The notes: generated by a model not told the origin, from the sequence alone. A stretch of DNA of 63,142 bases from Thermobrachium celere DSM 8682 (GCF_000430995.1 NZ_HF952018.1:220909-284050); one strand, 5' to 3'. Positions 53,400-62,416 are shown, counted from the stretch's first letter. Program-made: numbers and translations.

Positions 53400-54623
53400 G
53401 TGAAGGGATTTAGGTATAAGTTATTTGGTGGGCTAGAAGGTAACGCCTATTATAGTGTTATAATGGAACCACTTTGGGCAATATTTGGAGGGATGATATT
53501 TTTCTATCAACCCCTTTATATGAAACATCTTAATGTAACAGAGGTGCAGATGGGATTTTTAAATTCGCTTGCATCTGCCCTTGCTGTTATAACAGCCTTT
53601 ATTGGAGGACCAATAACAGATAGGTTTGGTAGAAAAAATACAACCCTAGTTTTTGACCTTATAGGTTGGAGTGCTACTATGTTCATTTGGGCTGTTTCAC
53701 AAAATTATCTGTATTTTTTAATTGCTGTAATTACAAATTCCTTTTGTAAGATCTCGTACATATCTTGGACATGTTTATCAGTAGAGGATACTCCAGAGGA
53801 TAAGAGGGTATACTTTTTTAGCCTTATAATGATTATTAATTTAGCGTCTGGTATTTTTGCCCCTATTGCAGGTGTCTTAGTTGAGAAGATAGGCGTTGTT
53901 TATGCAATGAGGATAATTTATGGTTTAGGTTTTTTAAGTATGACTTCAATGTTTTTGATAAGACATAAACTTGTTAAGGAAACAGAGCTTGGAAAAAAAC
54001 TTATCAAACAGCATAATCAGTTTTCTTTAAAAGAAAAGATTTTGGATTACAAAGAAGCTATAATATATTTTTACAAAAATAGGGTTACATTTCTTGTGTT
54101 TTTCATTCTTTTAATTGGACAGCTACAAATGTATTTTTTATATTACCAATCTGTATATTTAAAGGATGTTATAGGTATAAAAGAATCACTAACTTCAATG
54201 GTACCTGGCATATCAGCAGTGACTAATTTGATAGTATATTTTCTTTTTATGGAATTGTTAAGGAGTAAGGGGGATAAGGACAGTTTAGCAATAGGATTAT
54301 TCTTACATGCTGTTGGAGTGATATTACTTTTATTAGTAAGGCCTAAAGGTTATATAATTCTTCTATTAAGTACTATTTTTATGGCAGCAGGTAATTTGAT
54401 AACCATAACCTTTAGAGAAACGCTGTGGAACAACGTTATAGGAGAAAAGGAAAGGGCAAAGGTATTCTCAACAGCAAGTGGACTTGTTGCATTAATTTCA
54501 ATTCCAGCAGGATATGTATCGGGACATCTATATAACCTAAATCCAGCATATACATTTGTGGTTAGTTTAATAATGTTTGTTGTTGGATTTATAATAGCAA
54601 TTAGGATAAAGAGAATTTCTTGA
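53400..54623 (+). CDS. Major facilitator superfamily transporter
   Basis: Membrane carrier of 407 residues with 12 predicted helices. The MFS loop motif between helices 2 and 3 is GGPITDRFGRKNTTL, and ISYISWTCLSVEDTPEDKRVYFF follows helix 4. The substrate is unknown; drug or sugar-type transport is possible. The start is a GTG with AGGAGGGGG nine bases upstream. It sits 16 bases after yedK and 17 bases before nagA, so it may bring in or export an amino-sugar derivative handled by NagA. That is inference. Confidence 0.85.
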   Translation: MKGFRYKLFGGLEGNAYYSVIMEPLWAIFGGMIFFYQPLYMKHLNVTEVQMGFLNSLASALAVITAFIGGPITDRFGRKNTTLVFDLIGWSATMFIWAVSQNYLYFLIAVITNSFCKISYISWTCLSVEDTPEDKRVYFFSLIMIINLASGIFAPIAGVLVEKIGVVYAMRIIYGLGFLSMTSMFLIRHKLVKETELGKKLIKQHNQFSLKEKILDYKEAIIYFYKNRVTFLVFFILLIGQLQMYFLYYQSVYLKDVIGIKESLTSMVPGISAVTNLIVYFLFMELLRSKGDKDSLAIGLFLHAVGVILLLLVRPKGYIILLLSTIFMAAGNLITITFRETLWNNVIGEKERAKVFSTASGLVALISIPAGYVSGHLYNLNPAYTFVVSLIMFVVGFIIAIRIKRIS

Positions 54624-54640
54624 TAGAGAAGGAATGAACT

Positions 54641-55777
54641 ATGAAGGCGATTATAGGAGGAAAATTAGTAACAAAAGATCAAATATTATATGGAAAGGCT
54701 GTTATATTTCAAGATCGGATTGTTGATATTGTTGATGAAGATTGTATAAATAAAAGTAATTTTGAAATAATTAATGCTCAAGGTAATTATGTATCACCAG
54801 GATTTATTGATATTCATGTTCATGGATTAGGTGGCTATGATACAATGGATGCAACCTTTGAGGCATTAGATAATATGAGTAAAACTGCAGCAAAATGTGG
54901 AGTTACAGCATTCTTACCTACTACAATGACTATGCCAATAAGTGATATTTATAGAGCACTAGATAATGTTATTAAAAATAAAGATATGGTATCAGGGGCT
55001 AAGGTTTTAGGAATACACTTAGAAGGACCTTTTATAAATAAAAAATATAAAGGTGCTCAAAACGAGAAGTATATATTAAAACCTTGCTTTGATTATATAC
55101 AAAAGTATATAGATGTTGTAAAAATAATAACTCTTGCTCCTGAATGTGATGAAGGGTTTAAATTTATAGATTATCTTTCAAGAAATTATGATGTTGTTCT
55201 TTCGATGGGACACACGAACACAGATTATAATACGGCAGTAGAGTCTATAAAAACAGGAATAACACATGCCACCCACACCTTTAATGCAATGAGCTCCTTT
55301 AATCACAGAGAACCTGGGGCTGTTGGTGCAGTATTTAATACAGATATAACATGTGAAATAATTGCTGACTTTGTACACGTTCATCCTGAAGCAATGAGGT
55401 TATTACTTAAAATAAAAGGAACAGATAAAGTAGTGCTAATAACAGATTCAATGAGGGCAGGATGTATGGATGAGGGTGTGTACGATTTAGGTGGTCAGAA
55501 GGTTTATGTAGATAAAACTTCTGCAATGCTTGAGGACGGAACATTAGCAGGTAGTATTCTTACATTAAATAATGCTGTGTATAATGTTAAAAATAAATTG
55601 GGAATAAATATAGTTGATGCTGTTAAGATGGCATCTTTAAATCCAGCAAAGGTAATTAAAGAGGATAGTAGGATTGGAAGTATAGAAATAGGGAAGAATG
55701 CAGACATAATAATTTTTGATGAAGATATCGACATTAAGCTTACAATAATTAATGGCAAAATTATCTTTAAAGCATAA
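54641..55777 (+). CDS. nagA: N-acetylglucosamine-6-phosphate deacetylase
   Basis: Removes acetyl from GlcNAc-6-P to give glucosamine-6-P, feeding glycolysis or cell-wall synthesis. The amidohydrolase-fold product of 378 residues has the metal site H59/H61 (IDIHVHGLGGYD), Glu in LEGPFINK, the His residues of MGHTNTDY and THTFNAMS, and the catalytic Asp in LITDSMRAG. Length and order match NagA. No nagB is adjacent. The SD is GAAGGA, weaker than most here. Last gene of a possible yedK-MFS-nagA unit. Confidence 0.95.
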   Translation: MKAIIGGKLVTKDQILYGKAVIFQDRIVDIVDEDCINKSNFEIINAQGNYVSPGFIDIHVHGLGGYDTMDATFEALDNMSKTAAKCGVTAFLPTTMTMPISDIYRALDNVIKNKDMVSGAKVLGIHLEGPFINKKYKGAQNEKYILKPCFDYIQKYIDVVKIITLAPECDEGFKFIDYLSRNYDVVLSMGHTNTDYNTAVESIKTGITHATHTFNAMSSFNHREPGAVGAVFNTDITCEIIADFVHVHPEAMRLLLKIKGTDKVVLITDSMRAGCMDEGVYDLGGQKVYVDKTSAMLEDGTLAGSILTLNNAVYNVKNKLGINIVDAVKMASLNPAKVIKEDSRIGSIEIGKNADIIIFDEDIDIKLTIINGKIIFKA

Positions 55778-55985
55778 GTTAGGAGGAAATAAGAATAAAG
55801 GTGGGATTTTGTCTGAGGGTTATTTTGAAATATTTGTCTGTAGTAATCGAAATTAAGTATTTTTAGTTATATTTTTATCCCCCATTTAAAAATAATTATA
55901 CACTAAATTAATATTTATCTGTAAAGAAAATTAAAAATATGTTATAATTTAGCTAACAAAGTAGAAGGAAGAGGGGTTTGGTATT

Positions 55986-57032
55986 TTGAGAAAAAGAATG
56001 GTCAATATTAATGATTGTTCTATTGGAGATAAAGTAGCTTTAGATGTAATATCTGACACCGGGGCTACTATTGTTACTGAAGGAACGCTCTTAAATGAAT
56101 TTATAATTAATAAGTTAAAGCAACTAGGAATTAAGCAGATACATATATATGCTAATGAGAGTTCGTATTTAAGTCAAAAAGAAATTTATTTTGAACAGTT
56201 TACAAAAAAATATACACAAAATGTAGATACAATAAAAAATTTAATAGGAGATTTAGCATCAGGTAAAAAACTTGACTACACTACAATAACTTCTATATCT
56301 GAGGATATAAAGAAAGAGATAAATGAAAAGGATAATATTATAAAATTTTTATCCACCCTTAAGGCATATGACCAATATACATACAATCATAGCATGAATG
56401 TTGCCTTTTATAGTATGCTACTTGGAAAATGGCTTAAGTTACCAGATGAAATAATAACAGAACTTACAAAGGCAGCTGTAATGCATGATTTAGGAAAAGC
56501 AAAAATTCCAGATGAAATATTAAACAAAAAGGGACCACTTAATAAAGATGAATTTGAAATAATGAAGAAACATGCTCAGTACGGATATGAAATTGCAAAG
56601 CAGGATACAAGAGTAAACATTGAAGTTTTAAAGGGAATACTTATGCATCATGAAAGAGAAGATGGGACAGGCTATCCTCTAAAGTTAAAAGGCGATAAGA
56701 TAAATCTATTTGCAAAGATAATTTCAATATGTGATGTTTATGATGCATTAACTCAAGAGAGAGTATATAAGGGCAGAATGACTCCCTTTGATGCATTTAA
56801 AATGATAGAATTAGATGGATATACTAAGTTTGATACAGCAATTCTTTTAACATTCCTTCAAAACATAGCAAGTTACTACATAGGTATGCAGGTAGTATTA
56901 AACGATGGACGAGTTGGTGAAGTAGTTTATATAACACCTAAAAATGTAGCTTATCCAATTATTAAAGTAGGCGATGAACTTATTGACTTAATGAACAAAA
57001 AGGATTTAAAAATAGTTTCTTTACTAAACTAA
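55986..57032 (+). CDS. HD-GYP domain protein, probable cyclic di-GMP phosphodiesterase
   Basis: 348-residue cytoplasmic protein with an N-terminal segment of unknown fold (about 1-115), an HD-GYP domain (about 120-290) and a short beta-rich tail. The metal motif HD is at H167-D168 (VMHDLGKAKIP) and the GYP signature is intact in HHEREDGTGYP (221-231), so hydrolysis of cyclic di-GMP or a related dinucleotide is likely. The start is a TTG at 55986 with GAGGGG nine bases upstream; the next ATG is too far from it. The stop overlaps a dispersed repeat. Confidence 0.93.
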   Translation: MRKRMVNINDCSIGDKVALDVISDTGATIVTEGTLLNEFIINKLKQLGIKQIHIYANESSYLSQKEIYFEQFTKKYTQNVDTIKNLIGDLASGKKLDYTTITSISEDIKKEINEKDNIIKFLSTLKAYDQYTYNHSMNVAFYSMLLGKWLKLPDEIITELTKAAVMHDLGKAKIPDEILNKKGPLNKDEFEIMKKHAQYGYEIAKQDTRVNIEVLKGILMHHEREDGTGYPLKLKGDKINLFAKIISICDVYDALTQERVYKGRMTPFDAFKMIELDGYTKFDTAILLTFLQNIASYYIGMQVVLNDGRVGEVVYITPKNVAYPIIKVGDELIDLMNKKDLKIVSLLN

Positions 57033-57065
57033 AGTGCCACCCAAGTGAAATGTGAAATTATCCAA
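57031..57065 (+). repeat. Stop-associated dispersed repeat, copy 8
   Basis: AAAGTGCCACCCAAGTGAAA then TGTGAAATTATCCAA. Its first two bases are the end of the HD-GYP stop codon TAA (57030-57032). Confidence 0.85.
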
Positions 57066-57100
57066 ATTTTGTACATAAATTTTCATTGATATGCTCCCTT

Positions 57101-57140
57101 TATGGTAGACAGATTAAAAATGTAAAAACTGTTTGCTATA
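57101..57140 (+). promoter_or_regulatory. Putative structured RNA leader before the acylphosphatase gene
   Basis: TATGGTAGACAG (57101-57112) can pair along its full length with CTGTTTGCTATA (57129-57140) if G-U pairs are allowed. The flanks carry the similar strings ATGCTCCCTTT (57091-57101) and ATGCACCCTTT (57146-57156). No known riboswitch class was recognised. Confidence 0.35.
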
Positions 57141-57204
57141 AATAGATGCACCCTTTCAAGCATATAGCTGAAGAATATAAATTTTTTTAAGGTGGAGTGA
57201 TACC

Positions 57205-57477
57205 ATGAAAAGATATAGATTTAGATTTTATGGTAGGGTTCAAGGAGTTGGGTTTAGATATTTTGTTTATACAAAGGCATATGCCTTAGGCTTAAATGGT
57301 TTTGTAAAAAATTTAGATGATGGAACAGTTGAGGCTGAAGTTGAGGGAGAAGAAAAAGAAATTTTAAAGTTTCTTGATTTAGTATTAAAGGGTAATGGTA
57401 TTTCAAGGATTGATGATGTGGAAAAAGAAGAGATCGATATTAAAGGGGATAGAAAGTTTAAAATACTATATTATTAA
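57205..57477 (+). CDS. acyP: Acylphosphatase
   Basis: Small enzyme of 90 residues that hydrolyses acyl phosphates such as acetyl or carbamoyl phosphate. The signature GRVQGVGFRYF contains the phosphate-binding loop and catalytic Arg, and GFVKNLDDGTVEAEVEG contains the catalytic Asn. The SD is AAGGTGGAG. It lies between two copies of the dispersed repeat, the second forming its terminator. Confidence 0.96.
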   Translation: MKRYRFRFYGRVQGVGFRYFVYTKAYALGLNGFVKNLDDGTVEAEVEGEEKEILKFLDLVLKGNGISRIDDVEKEEIDIKGDRKFKILYY

Positions 57478-57478
57478 A

Positions 57479-57508
57479 AAAGTGTCACCCAGGTGAAATG
57501 TGAAATTT
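57479..57508 (+). repeat. Stop-associated dispersed repeat, copy 9 (within a terminator)
   Basis: AAGTGTCACCCAGGTGAAAT then GTGAAATTT, one base after the acylphosphatase stop. The copy is shorter at its 3' end. Confidence 0.8.
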
Positions 57509-57528
57509 CGCTTTGGTGACATTTTTTT
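57483..57528 (+). terminator. Terminator partly built from the repeat
   Basis: TGTCACC (57483-57489) from the repeat pairs with GGTGACA (57515-57521), extended by A and T runs and followed by TTTTTT. Confidence 0.8.
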
Positions 57529-57642
57529 ATTAATAAATTTTAATCAAAAAATAATCATGTACTAAAAATAAAAATTTGACTCCTTTTTATCTTTAGCAGG
57601 AATTTGAATTGTATGTATAGAAAGTAAAAAAGGGGTGATTTT

Positions 57643-59715
57643 ATGAGAGTAGAAAAAAGTGTTTGTATAAATTACGATAAAGGTATTCATACAAGAGTAG
57701 CTGCTGCAATAGTTAAAAAAATAAGTGATATAAAGAAAAAGTATAACGTTGATGTTTATATATCAGCTTTTGGTAAAAAAGTTCCTTTATCAAGTATGAT
57801 ACTAATTGTAGGGTTAAAAATTAAAAAAGGTGATATAGTATCAATAGAGGTTATGGGTGAAAATGAAGAGATTTATAAAGCAATTGATGAAATATGTGAA
57901 TTTTTAAGTCAGAACGAAATTGATGAAATAGAAAAGGATGAACTTGATAATATAATTAATCAGGATGCTCTGACTTTAGAACAAATCATAAATAGTATGG
58001 CAAATGCTGTAATTGCAATCGATGTAAATGGAAAGATAACATTAGTTAATAAAGCTATGCTCAATATTTTAAAATGTAATATTGTAGATGTTTTAAATAA
58101 AGATATTGATGAGGTAATACCAAATTCAATTTTAAATATTGTTAGAATTAGTAAGAGACCAAGATTAGGTATAAAAGTTAAAATAAACGATGCTACTTTA
58201 TTAGGAAATTTCACCCCTATAATTATTGATAATCAGTATAAAGGAGTACTAGCTATTTTTGAAGATATTTCAAGAATAGAGAAGATTACAGATGAACTTT
58301 TACAGGTGAGACAGCTAAAGGAAGAATTGCAAGTTGTGTTAGATACTGTTCAGGATGGTATTTGTATAATTGATTCGGAAGGTAATATAAGATATGTAAA
58401 TGATGCATATGCAAATATTGTAGGTGAAAGTAAAGAGACTATCATTAATAAGAATATTTTAGATATTTCTCCCAATGGTGTTAGAGCAAGAGTATTAAAA
58501 ACAGGAGAAAGAGTTAATGGTGAAATAATAAAAAAGAAGAATGGTGTAACAATTATAGCAAATGTAAACCCAATAATAGTTGATAATCAACTTTGTGGAG
58601 TTATATCTGTTATAAAGGATGTTACAGAAATAAATATGCTTTATGAAAAATTAAATATGTATGATGATAAAACAAAGTATCTACAAGATGAATTAATGAG
58701 AATAAGAAAGCCTAATGGAGCATTTTCAAATTTTAAAGGCTATAGTGGTAAAACTATAGAAGTAATAACAGCTGCTGAAAAAGCTGCAAAAACTAATTTT
58801 AATGTATTAATTTTAGGGGAGAGTGGTACAGGTAAAGAAATTATTGCAGAAGGAATTCACTATGCAAGCAATAGAGCAAATGGACCATTTGTTCGTGTAA
58901 ATTGTGCCGCTATTCCTGAAAACTTAATTGAAAGTGAACTGTTTGGATATGAAAAGGGCGCATTTACAGGTGCTTTTAAAAGAAAGCATGGTAAATTTGA
59001 GTTGGCAAATGGTGGGACTATTTTTTTAGATGAAATAGGTGATTTGAATATTAATGTACAAGCTAAGATATTAAGAGCAATACAAAATAGAGAAATCCAA
59101 AGGATCGGTGGAGAAGACATAGTAAAGGTAGATGTCAGGATAATTGCTGCAACTCATAAGGATTTAAAAACCATGGTAAAAGAAGGAAAATTTAGAGAAG
59201 ATTTATATTATAGATTAGATGTGATATCAATAAATATACCACCGCTGAGAGAAAGAAAAGAAGATATACCATGTCTTCTAGAGCACTTTATTAATTTACA
59301 TAAAGGGAATAAAAATATAAAAGGTGTTGATAAAAAGGTAATAGATGCATTAATAAGATACGATTGGCCAGGTAATGTTAGAGAACTAGAAAATGTAGTA
59401 GAAAGAATATTGGCTTTTATAGATGAAAAAGATTTTATAACTTTAGATATGTTACCTATATATATAAATAAAACTGATAACAATATAAACAAAGAATCTA
59501 ATAGGTTAATAAAAAATGTTATAATCAACGAAATATTTGAAAAGGATGAAATACTTCCTTGGAAAGAGTATGAAAAAATAATTATAGAAAAAGCTTTAAA
59601 AAAATATGGAAGTTATAATGCCGCAGCAAAGGCATTAGGGTTAACGCATAGGACAGTAGCCTTAAAGGCAAAGGAATATGGAATAGAAAAGAGTATAAAG
59701 TGGATAAGTAGGTAG
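57643..59715 (+). CDS. Sigma-54-dependent activator with HPr-like, two PAS, AAA+ and Fis domains
   Basis: 690-residue enhancer-binding protein. An N-terminal HPr-like domain (about 1-92) keeps the phosphoacceptor His16 ([10 protein letters not shown]) and a serine region like HPr Ser46 ([10 protein letters not shown]). PAS domains lie at about 115-220 and 230-340. The AAA+ domain has Walker A GESGTGKE (about 391) and the sigma-54 contact motif GAFTGA at 439-444. The C-terminal Fis-type helix-turn-helix is [20 protein letters not shown]. The next operon, dhaKLM, has a -24/-12 promoter and two palindromic sites in between, so this is most likely its activator, playing the role of DhaR. A PTS or DhaM phosphoryl signal through the HPr domain is inference. 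Confidence 0.93.
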   Translation: MRVEKSVCINYDKGIHTRVAAAIVKKISDIKKKYNVDVYISAFGKKVPLSSMILIVGLKIKKGDIVSIEVMGENEEIYKAIDEICEFLSQNEIDEIEKDELDNIINQDALTLEQIINSMANAVIAIDVNGKITLVNKAMLNILKCNIVDVLNKDIDEVIPNSILNIVRISKRPRLGIKVKINDATLLGNFTPIIIDNQYKGVLAIFEDISRIEKITDELLQVRQLKEELQVVLDTVQDGICIIDSEGNIRYVNDAYANIVGESKETIINKNILDISPNGVRARVLKTGERVNGEIIKKKNGVTIIANVNPIIVDNQLCGVISVIKDVTEINMLYEKLNMYDDKTKYLQDELMRIRKPNGAFSNFKGYSGKTIEVITAAEKAAKTNFNVLILGESGTGKEIIAEGIHYASNRANGPFVRVNCAAIPENLIESELFGYEKGAFTGAFKRKHGKFELANGGTIFLDEIGDLNINVQAKILRAIQNREIQRIGGEDIVKVDVRIIAATHKDLKTMVKEGKFREDLYYRLDVISINIPPLRERKEDIPCLLEHFINLHKGNKNIKGVDKKVIDALIRYDWPGNVRELENVVERILAFIDEKDFITLDMLPIYINKTDNNINKESNRLIKNVIINEIFEKDEILPWKEYEKIIIEKALKKYGSYNAAAKALGLTHRTVALKAKEYGIEKSIKWISR

Positions 59716-59746
59716 ATAAAAAATATCAAATTGATAAAAAATATCA
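59715..59746 (+). promoter_or_regulatory. Upstream activator sites: two identical 14-bp palindromic repeats
   Basis: GATAAAAAATATCA at 59715-59728 and again at 59733-59746, 18 bases apart. Each has GATA and TATC arms around AAAAA. They lie 60-90 bases upstream of the sigma-54 promoter, the usual place for enhancer-binding protein sites; the first begins in the activator's stop codon. A larger dyad AAATTGATAAA (59728-59738) and TTTATCAATTT (59759-59769) overlaps the second and may also terminate the activator gene. Confidence 0.65.
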
Positions 59747-59804
59747 TAGTGTAAAAAATTTATCAATTTTTTTATCCAAAAATACTAATAGATTGAGCAT
59801 TAAG

Positions 59805-59821
59805 TTGGTATGGTTTTTGCT
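59805..59821 (+). promoter_or_regulatory. Sigma-54 (-24/-12) promoter of dhaKLM
   Basis: TTGGTATGGTTTTTGCT. GG at 59807-59808 and GC at 59819-59820 are separated by exactly ten bases, matching the consensus YTGGYAYN5TTGCW. It lies 59 bases before the dhaK ATG. Confidence 0.88.
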
Positions 59822-59879
59822 ATAGGTATAATAAAAGCATGCCATACCAATTTTATTTTTTAAAGGGGAGGATATAGAA

Positions 59880-60875
59880 ATGAAAAAGGTTATAAACAAT
59901 CCTAATTATGTAGTTGAAGAAATGATAAATGGTTTAATTAAGGCTTATCCTGAATATTTAAAAAGAGTTGATAATTACAATGTTATTGTTAGAAAAAGTG
60001 CACCAAACAAAAAAGTTGCTCTTGTAAGTGGTGGAGGAAGTGGTCATGAACCAGCTCATGCTGGATATGTAGGTTATGGTATGTTAGATGCAGCTGTTTT
60101 AGGAGAAGTGTTTACATCACCAACTCCAGATCAAATTTATGAGGCAATAAAGGCAGTAGATGCAGGAGATGGTGTATTACTAATAATAAAAAATTATACA
60201 GGAGATGTTATGAATTTTGAAATCACTAAGGAAATGGCAGAAATGGAAGGTATAAAGGTCGAAAGTGTAATTGTAAATGATGATGTTGCTGTTGAGAACA
60301 GTTTATATACAGCTGGAAGAAGAGGAATTGCTGGTACTGTTTTTGTACATAAGATTGCTGGTGCAATGGCTGAGGAAGGAGCAAGTCTAGAAGAAGTTAA
60401 AAGAGTTGCTCAAAAGGTTATAAATAATGTTAGAAGTATGGGAATGGCGTTAACTCCTTGTACAGTTCCTGCAGCAGGAAAACCTAATTTTACGCTTCAA
60501 GAAGATGAAATGGAAATAGGAATGGGTATACATGGAGAGCCAGGTACTCATAGAGAAAAGATTAAACCTGCTGATGAAATAGTAGAACATATGTTAAATA
60601 AAATATTTGATGATATGCCTCTATCAGAAAATGATGATGTGGCAGTTATGGTAAATGGATTATCAGGTACACCATTAATGGAACTTTATATAGTTAATAA
60701 TAAAGTAAATGATGTATTAAAATCCAAAGGAGTAAATGTTTATAGAACATATGTAGGTGAGTATATGACTTCACTTGAAATGGCAGGATTTTCAATATCT
60801 ATTCTAAAATTAGATGAAGAATTAAAAAGACTTCTAGATGCAAAAGCAAATACAGTTGCATTTAAAGTTTTATAG
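59880..60875 (+). CDS. dhaK: Dihydroxyacetone kinase subunit K
   Basis: Binds dihydroxyacetone covalently for phosphorylation by DhaL. The 331-residue product has H218 in GMGIHGEPGTH, the hemiaminal-forming histidine at the same number as in E. coli. It also has H56 (GGGSGHEPAH) and D109 (NYTGDVMNF) of the active site. The SD is GGGGAGG. First gene of dhaK-dhaL-dhaM behind a sigma-54 promoter. Confidence 0.97.
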   Translation: MKKVINNPNYVVEEMINGLIKAYPEYLKRVDNYNVIVRKSAPNKKVALVSGGGSGHEPAHAGYVGYGMLDAAVLGEVFTSPTPDQIYEAIKAVDAGDGVLLIIKNYTGDVMNFEITKEMAEMEGIKVESVIVNDDVAVENSLYTAGRRGIAGTVFVHKIAGAMAEEGASLEEVKRVAQKVINNVRSMGMALTPCTVPAAGKPNFTLQEDEMEIGMGIHGEPGTHREKIKPADEIVEHMLNKIFDDMPLSENDDVAVMVNGLSGTPLMELYIVNNKVNDVLKSKGVNVYRTYVGEYMTSLEMAGFSISILKLDEELKRLLDAKANTVAFKVL

Positions 60876-60890
60876 AGGGGGAACATACAG

Positions 60891-61532
60891 ATGAGTTTAA
60901 ATGGACAACAAATTAAGCAGATTATTTTTAAGATTGCTCAAATGATTGATGAAAATAAAATGTATCTTACAGAGCTAGATGCTGCAATTGGTGATGGAGA
61001 TCATGGAATAAATATGAGTAAAGGTTTTCAGGCTGTTATTGATAAGATAAAGGATGATAATGGGGATAATATTGGAGATATGTTAAAGAAAGTAAGTATG
61101 GCTTTAATTGCTAATGTTGGTGGTGCATCAGGACCATTGTATGGAACAGCTTTTATGAAAGCTGGTATGTGGGTTGGTAATAGGAGAGAAATTAGTATTG
61201 AGGACTATTACAATATGTTGTTAGAAGCATTAAACGGAATTAAGGCACGAGGAAGGGCTAGTATAGGAGAAAAGACAATGGTAGATTCACTTGAACCTGC
61301 TATTAATGAGCTGAAAGTATCAATTGATAACAAATTTAATGAATTAGAATGTCTTGAAAAAATGGTTAATTCAGCTAAGTTAGGAATGGAAAATACTAAA
61401 AACATAGTAGCAACAAAAGGTAGAGCAAGTTATTTAGGAGAAAGAAGCATTGGACACTTAGATCCTGGAGCAGTTTCATGTTATTTAATATTAAAAACAA
61501 TATTTGAAGAAGTTAAAAAAATAAAAGGGTGA
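60891..61532 (+). CDS. dhaL: Dihydroxyacetone kinase ADP-binding subunit L
   Basis: 213-residue helical-barrel subunit that holds ADP and passes phosphate from DhaM to dihydroxyacetone. The Mg-ADP site is ELDAAIGDGDHGINMSKGF. The GGASGPLYGTAF and RGRASIGEKTMVDSLEPA blocks and the C-terminal RASYLGERSIGHLDPGA are family hallmarks. The SD is GAGGGGG, 15 bases after dhaK. It overlaps or abuts dhaM. Confidence 0.97.
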   Translation: MSLNGQQIKQIIFKIAQMIDENKMYLTELDAAIGDGDHGINMSKGFQAVIDKIKDDNGDNIGDMLKKVSMALIANVGGASGPLYGTAFMKAGMWVGNRREISIEDYYNMLLEALNGIKARGRASIGEKTMVDSLEPAINELKVSIDNKFNELECLEKMVNSAKLGMENTKNIVATKGRASYLGERSIGHLDPGAVSCYLILKTIFEEVKKIKG

Positions 61533-61537
61533 AAAAC

Positions 61538-61921
61538 ATGGTATCATTAGTAATTGTTTCTCATAGTGAAAAAATTGCAAAAGGTATTAAGGAACTTGCT
61601 CTACAAATGGCACCTGATGTTAAAATTGAAATTGCAGGGGGAACAGGTGATGGAAGAATAGGGACAGATTGTTTAAACATAATGAATGCTATTAATAATG
61701 CATATTCAGATGATGGAGTATTGATATTGTTTGATTTAGGTAGTGCATTAATGAATTCTGAAATGGCATTAGATTTTATGGAAAACATAGACAAAAGCAA
61801 GGTAAAGATAGCAAAATGTGCCATTGTGGAAGGAGCAATTGCAGGAGCAGTTGAAGCAAGTATTGGAAAAACGATTGATGAAATATTAGAAGCACTAGAA
61901 TCGTATAGGATAAATAAATAA
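61538..61921 (+). CDS. dhaM: PTS-dependent dihydroxyacetone kinase phosphotransferase subunit M
   Basis: 127-residue EIIA-mannose-type phosphocarrier that re-phosphorylates ADP bound to DhaL, taking phosphate from HPr. It begins MVSLVIVSHSEKIAKGI with the phospho-histidine His9 in VSHS, and has GTGDGRIGTD and LFDLGSALMNSEMAL. It is the single-domain form, without the HPr and EI domains of E. coli DhaM. ATG 61538 aligns with the family; a GTG at 61529 overlaps the dhaL stop. The operon ends in a strong hairpin. Confidence 0.95.
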   Translation: MVSLVIVSHSEKIAKGIKELALQMAPDVKIEIAGGTGDGRIGTDCLNIMNAINNAYSDDGVLILFDLGSALMNSEMALDFMENIDKSKVKIAKCAIVEGAIAGAVEASIGKTIDEILEALESYRINK

Positions 61922-61935
61922 TTTTTAATCCTGAT

Positions 61936-61980
61936 AAACGTGTCCTATATGTTTAGTTTAAACTATAGGACACGTTTTTT
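61936..61980 (+). terminator. Terminator of the dha operon
   Basis: AAACGTGTCCTATA (61936-61949) pairs with TATAGGACACGTTT (61964-61977), then TTT. Confidence 0.93.
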
Positions 61981-62056
61981 GGTGTTTTTTATTTAAAAAA
62001 GAATACTGCTGACTCCCATTGAATAAAATGTAATAGTTTAATTAAGGGGGAGTTTT

Positions 62057-62407
62057 ATGTTTTGTAAAAGTTGCGGACATGAGTGTCCAGATGATGCTGT
62101 TTATTGTTTAAAGTGTGGAAGCAAATTAAATGATTTTTCAAGCAATGAAACAAATAAATACAGTGAACCAAGTATAGCAGACAAACCTCCAACATATTTA
62201 GCACAAGCTATTTTAGTAACATTGTTTTGTTGTTTACCCTTTGGAATTGTTGCAATTGTTTATGCTTCTCAAGTTGATTCAAGATGGGCAGCTAAAGACT
62301 ATTATGGAGCACAAGAGGCATCAAATAAGGCAAGGGCGTGGTGTATAGCTTCGTTAGTTATTGGAATTATAATAGGAATATTCTATTTCATTGCAGCTTT
62401 AGGTTAG
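62057..62407 (+). CDS. Zinc-ribbon and CD225 (dispanin) domain membrane protein
   Basis: 116-residue protein: an N-terminal zinc ribbon (CKSCGHECPDDAVYCLKCGS), a polar linker, then a CD225/dispanin-type region with two hydrophobic segments. The first segment is YLAQAILVTLFCCLPFGIVA followed by the conserved Ala-rich turn of the family. The function of bacterial members is unknown. The ATG follows GGGGGAG. It is 9 bases upstream of a DUF2752 gene, a pairing I recall from other genomes. Confidence 0.88.
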   Translation: MFCKSCGHECPDDAVYCLKCGSKLNDFSSNETNKYSEPSIADKPPTYLAQAILVTLFCCLPFGIVAIVYASQVDSRWAAKDYYGAQEASNKARAWCIASLVIGIIIGIFYFIAALG

Positions 62408-62416
62408 TGAGTAAAT

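Noticed and set aside
5373-57508. The 35-bp repeats as a CRISPR array
   Set aside because: Copies are single, kilobases apart, in both orientations and without regular spacers; no cas gene is present.
59728-59769. Treating the AAATTGATAAA/TTTATCAATTT dyad only as a regulator site
   Set aside because: The stem is followed by a T-run and sits just after a stop, so it may simply be the activator gene's terminator; only the two identical 14-mers are put forward as enhancer sites.
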